Source of the DNA: Simplicispira suum
Lineage (GTDB): Bacteria; Pseudomonadota; Gammaproteobacteria; Burkholderiales; Burkholderiaceae_C
Length of the DNA: 64,000 nt
Direction: 5' to 3'
Assembly (NCBI RefSeq): GCF_003008595.1
Contig: NZ_CP027669.1
Coordinates: forward strand, 2,604,001 to 2,668,000
The notes beneath the pieces were generated by a model. The model ran no database searches. It was not told where the DNA came from and was given only the letters and a program-made list of their open reading frames with translations. Position numbers and translations under genes: made by a program. Each line of letters opens with the position of its first letter. The first letter of the stretch is position 1. Positions 27,587 through 36,603 of this stretch are shown here, piece by piece.

Positions 27587-28885
27587 ATGTCTGTATCGCC
27601 GTCTTTTCCCACGGTCCGCCTCGCCCGTCGCACGCTCGCCGTTGGCAGCATTTCTCTATTGCTTGCACTGGCAGCCTGCGGCAAATCCGAAGCGCCTGCG
27701 GCCAAGGGGCCGCCGGGCAAAGCCATGCCGGCACCAGAGGTGGGCGTGGTCACCGTGCAGCCGGGGAATGTGGGGCTGGTCACTGAACTGCCGGGCCGGC
27801 TGGAGGCTTCGCGTGTGGCGCAAGTGCGCGCGCGGGCTGCCGGCATCGTGCAAAAGCGCTTGTTTCGCGAGGGCAGCGACGTGAAGGCTGGGCAGGTTCT
27901 GTTCCAGATTGATGCGGCACCCTACGCGGCCGCGCTGCAAAGCGCAGAGGCGACGCTGGCGCGTGCACAGGCGAACCTGAGTCAGGCGGCGTCGCTGGCG
28001 CAGCGCTACAAACCGCTGCTCGAAGCCAACGCCGTGAGCCAGCAGGAATACGCCAACGCTGTGGCAGCACAAAAACAGGCCGAAGCCGATGTGGCTGTGG
28101 GCAGGGCTGCGGTACAGACCGGGCGCATCAACCTGGGGTACGCCAGCGTTTCGGCGCCGATCTCGGGGCGCATTGGGCGCGCCCTGGTTACCGAAGGCGC
28201 GCTGGTGGGGCAGGGCGAAGCCACGCCACTGGCCGTGATCCAGCAGATTGACCCGATGTACGTCAACTTTACGCAGTCGGCGGGCGAGGTGCTCAAGTTG
28301 CGCAAGGCCATGGAAAGCGGCCAGTTCAAGAAGGCCCAGGGGGCTGGCGCGGCAAGTGTGCGCGTCGTCCTGGAAGACGGTTCGGACTATCCACAGGCAG
28401 GCCGTTTGCTGTTTTCGGACCTGACGGTCGATCCGAGTTCCGGCCAGATCACCTTGCGTGCCGAAATCCCCAATCCCAAGGGCAACCTGCTGCCCGGCCT
28501 GTACGTGCGCGTGCAGCTTGAGCAGGCCCAGATCAGCAACGCCATCACCTTGCCGCAGCAGGCGGTCACACGCTCAGCCCAGGGCGACACGGTCATGGTG
28601 GTGGCTGCGGACGGCAAGGTCGCGCCACGCCAGATCAAGGTGGGCAGTTCGCAGAACTCGCAGTGGGTGGTGCTTGATGGACTTCAGGCGGGTGAGCAGG
28701 TGATGGTCGATGGCTTCCAGAAGCTGCAGATGATGCCGCCCGGAACGCCGGTCAAAGCAGTTCCCTGGAAAAAGGTGGGGGCGGGTGCTCCCGGCACGGC
28801 TCCCCCGGCTGCGAGCGCGTCCACGGCCGGCGCTGCCACACCAGCGTCGGCGCCTTCCGAGCCGGCCTCGGCAGCGGCGAAGTAA
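27587..28885 (+). CDS. RND efflux periplasmic adaptor (MexA/AcrA/TtgA family)
   Basis: 432 residues. A lipobox in LLLALAACGKS predicts an inner-membrane-anchored lipoprotein. Then come a barrel-sandwich half (VQPGNVGLVTELPGRLEASR; FREGSDVKAGQVLFQID), an alpha-hairpin, the second lipoyl half (INLGYASVSAPISGRIGRAL) and beta-barrel domains. The C-terminal tail is Ala/Pro-rich. It joins the inner-membrane pump to the outer-membrane channel. First gene of a three-gene operon, 12 bp ahead of the transporter gene. Confidence 0.95.
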   Translation: MSVSPSFPTVRLARRTLAVGSISLLLALAACGKSEAPAAKGPPGKAMPAPEVGVVTVQPGNVGLVTELPGRLEASRVAQVRARAAGIVQKRLFREGSDVKAGQVLFQIDAAPYAAALQSAEATLARAQANLSQAASLAQRYKPLLEANAVSQQEYANAVAAQKQAEADVAVGRAAVQTGRINLGYASVSAPISGRIGRALVTEGALVGQGEATPLAVIQQIDPMYVNFTQSAGEVLKLRKAMESGQFKKAQGAGAASVRVVLEDGSDYPQAGRLLFSDLTVDPSSGQITLRAEIPNPKGNLLPGLYVRVQLEQAQISNAITLPQQAVTRSAQGDTVMVVAADGKVAPRQIKVGSSQNSQWVVLDGLQAGEQVMVDGFQKLQMMPPGTPVKAVPWKKVGAGAPGTAPPAASASTAGAATPASAPSEPASAAAK

Positions 28886-28897
28886 GGAGCGCCCCGA

Positions 28898-31800
28898 ATG
28901 GCCAAGTTTTTTATTGATCGACCCATCTTTGCGTGGGTGATCGCGCTGTTCATCATTGTGCTGGGCAGCGTTGCGGTGACGCAGTTGCCGATTGCGCAAT
29001 ACCCCCCCGTGGCGCCGCCGTCCATCGTGATCTCGGCCGGATACCCTGGCGCTTCGGCCAAAACGCTGGAAGACAGCGTTCTGAGCGTGATCGAGCGCGA
29101 AATGAACGGCTCACCCGGCCTGATCTACATGGAGTCGGTGGCCCAGGCCAATGGCACCGGCAGCATCACCTTGAGCTTCCAGCCGGGCAGCAACGCCGAT
29201 CTGGCGCAGGTGGACGTGCAAAACAGGCTCTCGCGCGCCGCGCCGCGCCTGCCGCAGGCGGTGACTCAGCAGGGCGTGCGGGTAGACAAAGCCAATTCGA
29301 ACTTCCTGCTGTTTGCCATGCTGTCGTCGACGAACCCGAAGTTCGATCCGGTGGCGCTGGGTGACTACGCGGCGCGCAACGTGGTGCCCGAGCTGCAGCG
29401 CCTGCCGGGCATCGGCCAGGCCCAGCTCTTTGGTACCGAGCGCGCCATGCGGATCTGGATCGATCCGGCCAAGCTGGCGGGTTTTTCTCTCTCGAGCAGC
29501 GACGTGGTCAATGCCATCCAGGCGCAAAACGCCCAGGTGGCCTCAGGCACCATTGGTGCCCTGCCCAACGTGGCGGGTCAGAGCATTTCAGCCACGGTGG
29601 TGGTCAATGGCCAGCTCGCCAATGTGGAGCAGTTCCAGGGCATTGTGCTGCGCGCCAATCCCGACGGCTCGGCGGTCTATCTCGGGGACGTGGCACGGGT
29701 GGAGCTGGGCGGCCAGGGCTACGATACGGCGGCCCGACTCAACGGCAAGGACGCAGTGGGCGTCGGCGTACAGCTCACGCCCAGCGGCAACGCACTGGCG
29801 GCGGCCGACGCGGTGCGCGCCAAGATGGACGATCTCCAGCGCTTCTTCCCCGAGGGCGTGAGCTATTCCATTCCTTACGACAGCTCGCGCTTCGTCAGCC
29901 TTTCCATCAAACAGGTGGCGCTGACGCTGGTGGAGGCCGTCGTACTGGTGTTTTTGGTGATGTTCCTGTTCCTGCAGAACATCCGCTACACCATCATTCC
30001 CACGCTGGTCGTCCCTATCGCCTTGCTGGGGACCTTTGGCACGCTGCTGGCTTTGGGCTTTTCGATCAACGTACTGACGATGTTCGGCATGGTGCTGGTG
30101 ATCGGCATCGTGGTGGACGACGCCATCGTGGTGGTGGAAAACGTCGAGCGCATCATGAGCGAGGAGGGATTGCCCCCGCGCGAGGCGACGCGCAAGGCCA
30201 TGGGCCAGATCTCGGGCGCCATCATCGGCGTCACGGTGGTGCTGATCTCGGTGTTTGTGCCGCTGGCATTTTTTGCAGGCTCGGTGGGCAACATTTATCG
30301 GCAGTTCTCTGCGGTCATGGTGGCGTCCATCAGTTTCTCCGCTTTCCTGGCGTTGTCGCTGACACCCGCGCTTTGTGCCACGCTGCTCAAGCCCGTGGAA
30401 GCGGGGCATCACCTTGAGAAGAAGGGCTTTTTCGGTTGGTTCAATCGCGGCTTTACCCGCACTGCCAAAGGCTACGAAGCAGCCGTCAGTCGCATACTGA
30501 GGCGCGCGGCGCGCTATTTGCTGATCTACGCGGCCATCATTGGCGTGGTCGCCTTGGTGTACACGCGCCTGCCTTCCTCTTTTCTGCCGGCCGAAGACCA
30601 GGGCACGCTGCTTGTGAACGTGCAGTTGCCGCCGGGCGCCACCCTGGAGCGCACCAGCGCAGTCATGAAGCAGGTGGAAGGTTTCATGCTCAAACAGCCC
30701 GAAGTCAAGAGCATGGTGGGCGTGATGGGCTTTAGCTTTTCCGGCCAGGGCCAGAACGCTGCACTGGCCTTCGTCACACTGAAAGACTGGAACGAGCGCA
30801 CCGGTCCTGGGCAGGACGCAACGTCGCTGGCGGGGCGCGCCTTTGGCGCACTCTCGGGCGTGCGCGATGCCTTTATTTTTCCGCTCAGTCCGCCGCCGAT
30901 TCCCGAGCTGGGTTCCGCCAGCGGCTTCACCTTCCGCCTGCAGGATCGCGGCGGGGCTGGCCCCGCCGCATTGCTGGCGGCGCGCAACCAGTTGCTGGGC
31001 ATGGCCAGCCAGAGCAAGCTGCTGGCGCAGGTGCGTCCGGATGGTCTTGAAGACGCGCCGCAGCTGCAGATTGACATAGATCGCGACAAGGCCAACGCCT
31101 TGGGGGTGGACTTTTCCGCCATCAACAGCACGCTCTCGACGGCGCTGGGCTCGCGCTACGTGAACGATTTTCCCAACCAGGGAAGGCTGCAGCGCGTGGT
31201 GGTTCAGGCCGATGCACCGGCGCGCATGCAACCTGACGATCTGATGCAGCTGAACGCCACCAACCGCCAGGGAAAACCGGTGCCCTTGTCCGCCTTTGCC
31301 AGCACGCACTGGATCACCGGCGCCATGCAAACCGTGCGCTACAACGGCTACCCGGCCGCGCGCATCAGTGGTGGCGCGGCGCCGGGCTACAGCACCGGTG
31401 CGGCGATGGATGAAATGGAGCGCCTCGCGGCCCAGTTGCCACAGGGCTTTGGCTACGAGTGGACCGGTCAGTCGCGTGAGGAAAAGCTTGCCGGCTCGCA
31501 GGCGTTCATTCTGTATGGCTTTGCCATCCTGGCGGTGTTCCTGTGCCTTGCCGCGCTCTATGAGAGCTGGTCTATTCCGCTGGCAGTCATCCTGGTGGTT
31601 CCGCTGGGGGTGCTGGGGGTGCTGCTTGCCACGCTGCTGCGTGGCTACGCCAACGATGTGTACTTTCAGGTGGGCTTGATCACCATCATTGGCCTGTCGG
31701 CCAAGAACGCCATTCTGATTATCGAGTTTGCCAAGGACTTGCAGGCCGAGGGCAAGAGCGTCGTGGAGTCCGCACTGGCGGCGGCGCACCTGCGGTTCCG

Positions 31801-32071
31801 CCCCATCCTCATGACCTCCATGGCCTTCATGCTGGGTGTCATGCCGCTGGTGCTCGCTTCGGGCGCCAGTTCGGCCAGCCAGCGCGCCATTGGAACGGCG
31901 GTGATTGGCGGCATGATCACCGGCACCACCCTGGCGGTGTTTTTTGTTCCCGTGTTCTTCGTGCTGGTGCGCGGCCTGTTCAAGGGCAGCGCGCGCCAGC
32001 AGCGCCTGCACGATCAGCGTGCCGCCGAGGCTGCGCAGGCCGCCGCAGGCCAAGGAGGCTCCCATGCGTAA
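28898..32071 (+). CDS. RND multidrug efflux transporter, HAE1 family (MexB/AcrB-like)
   Basis: 1057 residues, the family length. It starts MAKFFIDRPIFAWVIALFI and has 12 membrane helices with two large periplasmic loops. The proton-relay aspartates are in helix 4 (GIVVDDAIVVVENVERI), and RPILMTSMAFMLGVMPLVLASGA is the conserved helix 11 region. It pumps hydrophobic and amphiphilic compounds using the proton gradient. The start follows AAGGAG; the stop overlaps the outer-membrane factor gene by 8 bp. Confidence 0.97.
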   Translation: MAKFFIDRPIFAWVIALFIIVLGSVAVTQLPIAQYPPVAPPSIVISAGYPGASAKTLEDSVLSVIEREMNGSPGLIYMESVAQANGTGSITLSFQPGSNADLAQVDVQNRLSRAAPRLPQAVTQQGVRVDKANSNFLLFAMLSSTNPKFDPVALGDYAARNVVPELQRLPGIGQAQLFGTERAMRIWIDPAKLAGFSLSSSDVVNAIQAQNAQVASGTIGALPNVAGQSISATVVVNGQLANVEQFQGIVLRANPDGSAVYLGDVARVELGGQGYDTAARLNGKDAVGVGVQLTPSGNALAAADAVRAKMDDLQRFFPEGVSYSIPYDSSRFVSLSIKQVALTLVEAVVLVFLVMFLFLQNIRYTIIPTLVVPIALLGTFGTLLALGFSINVLTMFGMVLVIGIVVDDAIVVVENVERIMSEEGLPPREATRKAMGQISGAIIGVTVVLISVFVPLAFFAGSVGNIYRQFSAVMVASISFSAFLALSLTPALCATLLKPVEAGHHLEKKGFFGWFNRGFTRTAKGYEAAVSRILRRAARYLLIYAAIIGVVALVYTRLPSSFLPAEDQGTLLVNVQLPPGATLERTSAVMKQVEGFMLKQPEVKSMVGVMGFSFSGQGQNAALAFVTLKDWNERTGPGQDATSLAGRAFGALSGVRDAFIFPLSPPPIPELGSASGFTFRLQDRGGAGPAALLAARNQLLGMASQSKLLAQVRPDGLEDAPQLQIDIDRDKANALGVDFSAINSTLSTALGSRYVNDFPNQGRLQRVVVQADAPARMQPDDLMQLNATNRQGKPVPLSAFASTHWITGAMQTVRYNGYPAARISGGAAPGYSTGAAMDEMERLAAQLPQGFGYEWTGQSREEKLAGSQAFILYGFAILAVFLCLAALYESWSIPLAVILVVPLGVLGVLLATLLRGYANDVYFQVGLITIIGLSAKNAILIIEFAKDLQAEGKSVVESALAAAHLRFRPILMTSMAFMLGVMPLVLASGASSASQRAIGTAVIGGMITGTTLAVFFVPVFFVLVRGLFKGSARQQRLHDQRAAEAAQAAAGQGGSHA

Positions 32072-33503
32072 CTATCCCCTTCGCCCGCTGAGCACTGGCG
32101 CCGCTGCGCTGTTGCTTGCGGGCTGCTCCATGATTCCGCAGTACGAGCGACCGGCAGCGCCGGTGGCAGATGCCTGGCCGAGCGCTGCGGCCGCCGTGGC
32201 GCAGCCCGGTGCACAGGTGCTCGCCGCCGACCTGCCCTGGCAAGATTTTGTGCAGGACGCCCGCCTGCGCAGTGTCATTGCCATGGCGCTTGCCCACAAC
32301 CGCGACCTGCGCATGGCCTGGCTGAACATTGAGCAGGCGCGTGCCCAGTACCAGATTCGGCGCGCAGATAGCACGCCGACCGTGAATCTCGCCGCGTCGG
32401 CGGCGCGCCAGCCAGCCAGCGATGGAAGCGGCGGCATCAGCAGTACCTACAGCGTCGGTCTGGCGCTTGCGTCCTGGGAGATCGATTTTTTCGGGCGCAT
32501 CGCCAGCCTGCAAGAGGCGGCGCTTGCGCAGTACCTCGCCACCCAGGAGGCCCGCAATGCCGTCCAGACCAGCCTGGTGGCGGCGGTGGCGAGCAGCTGG
32601 CTCAACCTGCAGACCAACGACGCCTTGCTGCTGCTCACCCAGCGCACCCTGGCGACGCGCGAGGATTCGCTGCGCCTGACCCGCCTGCGCTTTGATCAGG
32701 GCGTCAGCTCCGCGCTGGACCTGCGCCAGGCGCAATCGCTGGCCGCCAGTGCCCGCGCCACGCTGGCACAGCAGCAGCGGCTGCGAAGCCTCGACATCAA
32801 TGCCTTGACGCTTTTGGCCGGTGCGCCGCTGCCGGAGGCCCTGTTGCCCACAGGCGACGCAGCGGCGCCCGCCTTGGCATCGGTGCCCGCCGGCCTGCCG
32901 TCGGACCTGCTGAGCCGCCGCCCCGACGTGCTGCAGGCCGAGCAGCAGCTGCGTGCCGCCAACGCCAACATTGGCGCGGCGCGCGCCGCGTTTTTCCCGC
33001 GCATTGCGCTGACGGCGAGCGCCGGCACCGCCAGCAGCTCGCTCTCCGGCCTGTTCAAGGGGGGAGCCTGGGGCTGGACCCTGGCTCCGCAGGCGCTGCT
33101 ACCTATTTTTGACGCCGGGCGAAACCAAGCGGGCCTGGAGTCGGCCACCGTCGGGCGCGAGCTGGCCATTGCGCAGTACGAGAAATCGATCCAGCTTGCG
33201 TTTCGCGAGGCGGCCGACGCTTTGGCCGGCCGCGCAACGCTGGACCGGCAGCTGCAGGCCACGCAGGAGCAGGCCGACGCGGAAGCGGATCGTTTCCGCC
33301 TGGCTGACCTGCGCTACCGCAACGGCATTGCCAACTATCTTGATGTGCTTGACGCGCAGCGCGCGCTGTTCGCCACGCAGCAGGCGGTGGCGCAAATTCG
33401 TCTGGCACGTCAGCAGAACGAAGTGGCGCTCTACAAGGCCCTGGGCGGTGGCTGGCGAGCGCCTGCGCAAGCAGAATTGGTGGGCGCGCTGGCCGGGAGC
33501 TGA
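32064..33503 (+). CDS. Outer-membrane efflux channel lipoprotein (OprM/NodT family)
   Basis: 479 residues from ATG 32064, chosen for AAGGAGG upstream and a clean signal with lipobox LLLAGCSMIP. Two outer-membrane-efflux repeats are visible (WLNIEQARAQYQIRRAD; LDLRQAQSLAASARATL; LRAANANIGAARAAFFPRI; ANYLDVLDAQRALFATQQ). It forms the TolC-like exit duct for the pump. Overlap with the transporter gene indicates translational coupling. A 125-bp region to the next gene has no clear terminator. Confidence 0.95.
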   Translation: MRNYPLRPLSTGAAALLLAGCSMIPQYERPAAPVADAWPSAAAAVAQPGAQVLAADLPWQDFVQDARLRSVIAMALAHNRDLRMAWLNIEQARAQYQIRRADSTPTVNLAASAARQPASDGSGGISSTYSVGLALASWEIDFFGRIASLQEAALAQYLATQEARNAVQTSLVAAVASSWLNLQTNDALLLLTQRTLATREDSLRLTRLRFDQGVSSALDLRQAQSLAASARATLAQQQRLRSLDINALTLLAGAPLPEALLPTGDAAAPALASVPAGLPSDLLSRRPDVLQAEQQLRAANANIGAARAAFFPRIALTASAGTASSSLSGLFKGGAWGWTLAPQALLPIFDAGRNQAGLESATVGRELAIAQYEKSIQLAFREAADALAGRATLDRQLQATQEQADAEADRFRLADLRYRNGIANYLDVLDAQRALFATQQAVAQIRLARQQNEVALYKALGGGWRAPAQAELVGALAGS

Positions 33504-33588
33504 ACACGCAATGCTGCGCCGCAGCACGCCTGAAGCACTTGATGCAAAGCAAAGCGGCCCGGCACGTACCACTTTGTGAGCCGCAGGT

Positions 33589-33602
33589 TTGACTTTGCGC
33601 AA
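33589..33602 (+). promoter_or_regulatory. Possible degenerate FNR/Crp-type box upstream of the Crp/Fnr gene
   Basis: TTGACTTTGCGCAA keeps TTGA and CAA of the FNR consensus TTGAT-N4-ATCAA but mismatches elsewhere. It lies 36-49 bp before ATG 33638. Weak evidence. Confidence 0.2.
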
Positions 33603-33628
33603 TACCCGATCAGGGGCTGCCTTGCAAA

Positions 33629-34261
33629 GTGGCCCGGATGTTGCCTATTCCTTCTTCCCACCCTTCCGCCGACCTAGAGACTGCGGCGCCTGGCGAGGTG
33701 CTGCGGCAACGCCAACAGCAACCGGACGACGTGCTGCACCTGCTGCAAGGCCGCGTTCTCTTGTGCGTGCACGATGGTGCGCAGGTGCGCCAGCAGTTGG
33801 GCGTCGTGGAAGGTCCGTTCTGGCTGGACGCCGCCTCCGCGATGTTGGGCCAGCCCTGCGCCGTTGACATGGTGGCCGAAACCCGGGTGCAGTTGCGCCG
33901 CCAGCCTCTGGCAGAGTTTCGCGCTGCGCTGGAAACGCTCCCCCGTGCAGCGCAAACCCTGTTGCACGATCTGGCCACGGGTTACCGGCAACAAACCGAA
34001 CTGGCTGTCAGCCGATTGGCGCAGGATGCCGAGGCGCGCTGCGCCCAGTGGTTGCTGCGCCATGCCCAGAACGACGCCAGCGGCACGATGAGCGTCACCC
34101 TGCACCAGCGCAAGCGTCTGATTGCAGCCCAACTGGGCATCGCACCGGAAACCTTCTCGCGGGTACTGCGCAGCTTGCGCGAGCATGGTTTGATTCTGGG
34201 TTCGGGCAACGTGCTCAAACTCCCTGAGCCGCGCGCGCTGCAGCTGGTCGCTGGCGGTTAG
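33629..34261 (+). CDS. Crp/Fnr-family transcriptional regulator
   Basis: 210 residues from GTG 33629, or 207 from ATG 33638; no strong ribosome site decides. The N-terminal half is a cyclic-nucleotide-binding-like beta barrel (LETAAPGEVLRQRQQQPDDVL). The C-terminus has a winged HTH (LHQRKRLIAAQLGIAPETFSRVL). The cNMP phosphate-binding motif of true Crp is not evident and no FNR-type Cys cluster exists, so it is neither a classical Crp nor an iron-sulfur Fnr. The gene stands between the pump operon and a diguanylate cyclase gene. Confidence 0.85.
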   Translation: MARMLPIPSSHPSADLETAAPGEVLRQRQQQPDDVLHLLQGRVLLCVHDGAQVRQQLGVVEGPFWLDAASAMLGQPCAVDMVAETRVQLRRQPLAEFRAALETLPRAAQTLLHDLATGYRQQTELAVSRLAQDAEARCAQWLLRHAQNDASGTMSVTLHQRKRLIAAQLGIAPETFSRVLRSLREHGLILGSGNVLKLPEPRALQLVAGG

Positions 34262-34447
34262 CAGCGCCCGGCAGGACGGCGCGGCCCTTGTTGTCTGCGC
34301 CTCTCAGGGTTTTCATAGTCCGCGCTTGCGGGTTCTACCCAAGCACCTGCGCACGCAGGGCTGCTTATATTGATCGCCATCCATGTCTGCGATCATGTTT
34401 TCGTTTTTTCTACCTATCGGCACCTCATCGTTGGCGTGCCTTGGGCC

Positions 34448-36517
34448 ATGAGCGGGCGCCCCGCACGGCAGGGCCTGGTGCTGCCCGGGCCGCTGGCTTT
34501 GCGCCTTGCGGCGCTGCTCATCGGGGCTGCATTGGTGGCCGGCGCTGCCTCAGGCTGGATTGCGACACGGGCTGCCGCCGATGAAGCGCTGCAGCGCGTG
34601 ATGCGCCAGCAGGGCGACGAAGTCCAGACACTGGCACGCGTTTTTGCCAGCAAGATCGAACAGAGCCAGAAGGTGCTGCGCACAGTGGCTGCCGGTATTA
34701 CGCCAGCCATGCTCGACGCGCCATCCTCGCTGGAATGGCTCTTGCAACAGGGCCTGCCGGCGGTGCAGTTTTTTGACGCCATGCAGGTGGCGCGGGCCGA
34801 TGGCACGCTCAGGGTGAATCTGCAATACGGTGTGCAGGGGGAAGCTGCTGCGCTGGAGCCGGCCGAGCGCGAAGCCTTGCGACGCACGCTGATTGACGGC
34901 AAACCCGTCGTCTCGGAGCTGGCGGGCAACCGGGCGGGCGATGCGCGCGTCATGTTCACCCAGCCGCTCCATGGCGCGGATGGATCGATCTCCGGTGTGG
35001 TGGCTGGGGCGATTCGCCTGCAATCGCAAGGGCTGCTGCCCGCCTCCATTGCGCCACCCGAGCAATCGGGTTCGCGGCTGGTGGTGTTTGCAAGCGACGG
35101 GACGATTCTTTCCCATCCCGATCCACGACGTGTACTGGGCAAGGTCAGCGACGAGCCTGGCCTGGCGCAGGCTTACCAAGCCATGTCGGCACAGAACGAT
35201 GCGGCTGCGGCGCCAGGTCGCACCGAAGTCGTTCCTGGCTACGTCGTCAGCCTGGCCAGCATGCCGCTCCCACAGTGGACGGTGGCCCGTGTCAGCGAAG
35301 TCCAGTCTCTGCTCGCGCCGCTGGAGGGCACGCAGCGCCGGGCCTGGTGGCTGGCAGTCCTGGCGGTGGGTCTGACCGCTGTGCTGGGGGCCTTGCTCAG
35401 CCTCTGGCAAATGCAGCCGCTGGCGCGCCTGCGCGAGCGCGCCTGGGGGATGGCGCACCATGGTGAATTTGACGATTCGGTGGCCCCCGCACCTGGCTGG
35501 GGCGACGAAGTCGGCACGCTGGCGCAGCTCCTTGACGGATTCATGCAAGAGCGCAGCGGTCAGGCGCTGCGCGATGGTGCGCTCAGCGGCAGCCTGCAGG
35601 CGATCCTGGATCACGCCCCGGTGGGCATCGTCATCACGCGTGCAGGCCGCCTGAGCATGCTGGGGCGCCAAGCAGCGCAAATGCTGGGCTACACCACCGA
35701 CGAACTCATCGGTCAGCCAGTGCGCACGCTGTACGCGTCCGATGCGGCCTGGACCCAGGGCGAGGAGCGGGCCCGGGCGGCGTTCGTAGCGCACGGCGCG
35801 TTTGACGGCGACCTGTGCTTCGCACGCAAGGACGGCAGCCCGGTCTGGGCGCGCGTTCAGGGCCGGGCCGCCGAGGCGCCAGGCATGTCGGCCGGGATTG
35901 TCTGGATTCTCGAGGAACTGACAGCCGTGCACGAGGCGCGCCGCCAGCGCCGGCACGAGCGCCTGCATGATCCGGTCACCGGTCTGCCGGACCGCCGCGC
36001 GTTTGAGGAGCGCCTGCGTGGCGTGCTGCTGGGGCGCGATGAAAGCGTGGCAGCGCAGGGCGAGGCGCTCTGCGGCGTGGTGATGTACCTGGATCTGGAC
36101 CACTTCACCGTGGTCAACGACATTGCCGGGCATACCGCAGGCGACGACGTGCTGGAGCATGTGGCCCGATTGCTCGAAGCGCAGGTGCGCCAGGCCGGTT
36201 GGGTGGCCCGCCTGGGTGGGGACGAATTTGTGGTGGTGCTGCCCAACTGCTCGGCTGCCCATGGCATGGCGGTGGCCGAGCAATTGCGTGCGGCGGTGCG
36301 CGCCTGGGAGCCGGTGTATGGCGGGCGCAGTTTCACCCTGGGTGTCAGCATTGGTCTGGTGCCACTGACGGCGCAGTTGCGCGATGTGGCCGCCGTGCTG
36401 CACGCCGCTGACATGGCCTGCTACGAAGCCAAGCGTGCCGGGCGCAACTGCGTGGTGATGCCGGTAGGCAGGTTGGACCCCGTCGTCACGGAACACGAAG
36501 CGCTATCAAATAAATAG
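34448..36517 (+). CDS. Membrane diguanylate cyclase with periplasmic Cache-like sensor, PAS and GGDEF domains
   Basis: 689 residues from ATG 34448; a TTG at 34370 could extend it. TM1 is at about 15-37, then a periplasmic sensor of the dCache type (AVQFFDAMQVARADGTLRVN; LVVFASDGTILSHPDPRRVLG), and TM2 near 300-320. A PAS domain (LQAILDHAPVGIVITRAG) and a GGDEF domain (YLDLDHFTVVNDIAGHTAGD; ARLGGDEFVVVLP) follow. The intact GGDEF predicts c-di-GMP synthesis. The inhibitory I-site position reads RQAG instead of RxxD, so product inhibition may be lost. The TAG stop lies inside a palindromic repeat. Confidence 0.9.
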   Translation: MSGRPARQGLVLPGPLALRLAALLIGAALVAGAASGWIATRAAADEALQRVMRQQGDEVQTLARVFASKIEQSQKVLRTVAAGITPAMLDAPSSLEWLLQQGLPAVQFFDAMQVARADGTLRVNLQYGVQGEAAALEPAEREALRRTLIDGKPVVSELAGNRAGDARVMFTQPLHGADGSISGVVAGAIRLQSQGLLPASIAPPEQSGSRLVVFASDGTILSHPDPRRVLGKVSDEPGLAQAYQAMSAQNDAAAAPGRTEVVPGYVVSLASMPLPQWTVARVSEVQSLLAPLEGTQRRAWWLAVLAVGLTAVLGALLSLWQMQPLARLRERAWGMAHHGEFDDSVAPAPGWGDEVGTLAQLLDGFMQERSGQALRDGALSGSLQAILDHAPVGIVITRAGRLSMLGRQAAQMLGYTTDELIGQPVRTLYASDAAWTQGEERARAAFVAHGAFDGDLCFARKDGSPVWARVQGRAAEAPGMSAGIVWILEELTAVHEARRQRRHERLHDPVTGLPDRRAFEERLRGVLLGRDESVAAQGEALCGVVMYLDLDHFTVVNDIAGHTAGDDVLEHVARLLEAQVRQAGWVARLGGDEFVVVLPNCSAAHGMAVAEQLRAAVRAWEPVYGGRSFTLGVSIGLVPLTAQLRDVAAVLHAADMACYEAKRAGRNCVVMPVGRLDPVVTEHEALSNK

Positions 36518-36567
36518 CATCCAGCGTTTATGGAATAAGCGCTGGAGGCCGAAACACCCAAATTTTT
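36503..36567 (+). repeat. Palindromic repeat, copy 6
   Basis: CTATCAAATAAATAGCATCC, AGCGTTTATGGAATAAGCGC, TGGAGGCCGAAAC, ending AAATTTTTC. It supplies the stop codon of the diguanylate cyclase and separates it from the convergent xdhB. Confidence 0.88.
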
Positions 36568-36603
36568 CGTGTCGGCATCACCGCCATGGCCCGGCGAGAA
36601 TGC

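Noticed and set aside
29588..32065. Long open frame antisense to the RND transporter gene
   Set aside because: It has no protein-family features and mirrors the codon bias of the high-GC coding strand; the same is true of the long antisense frames over maeB, ggt and the M20 gene.
33504..33628. Possible terminator after the outer-membrane efflux gene
   Set aside because: GC-rich stretches pair only weakly and no T-run follows.
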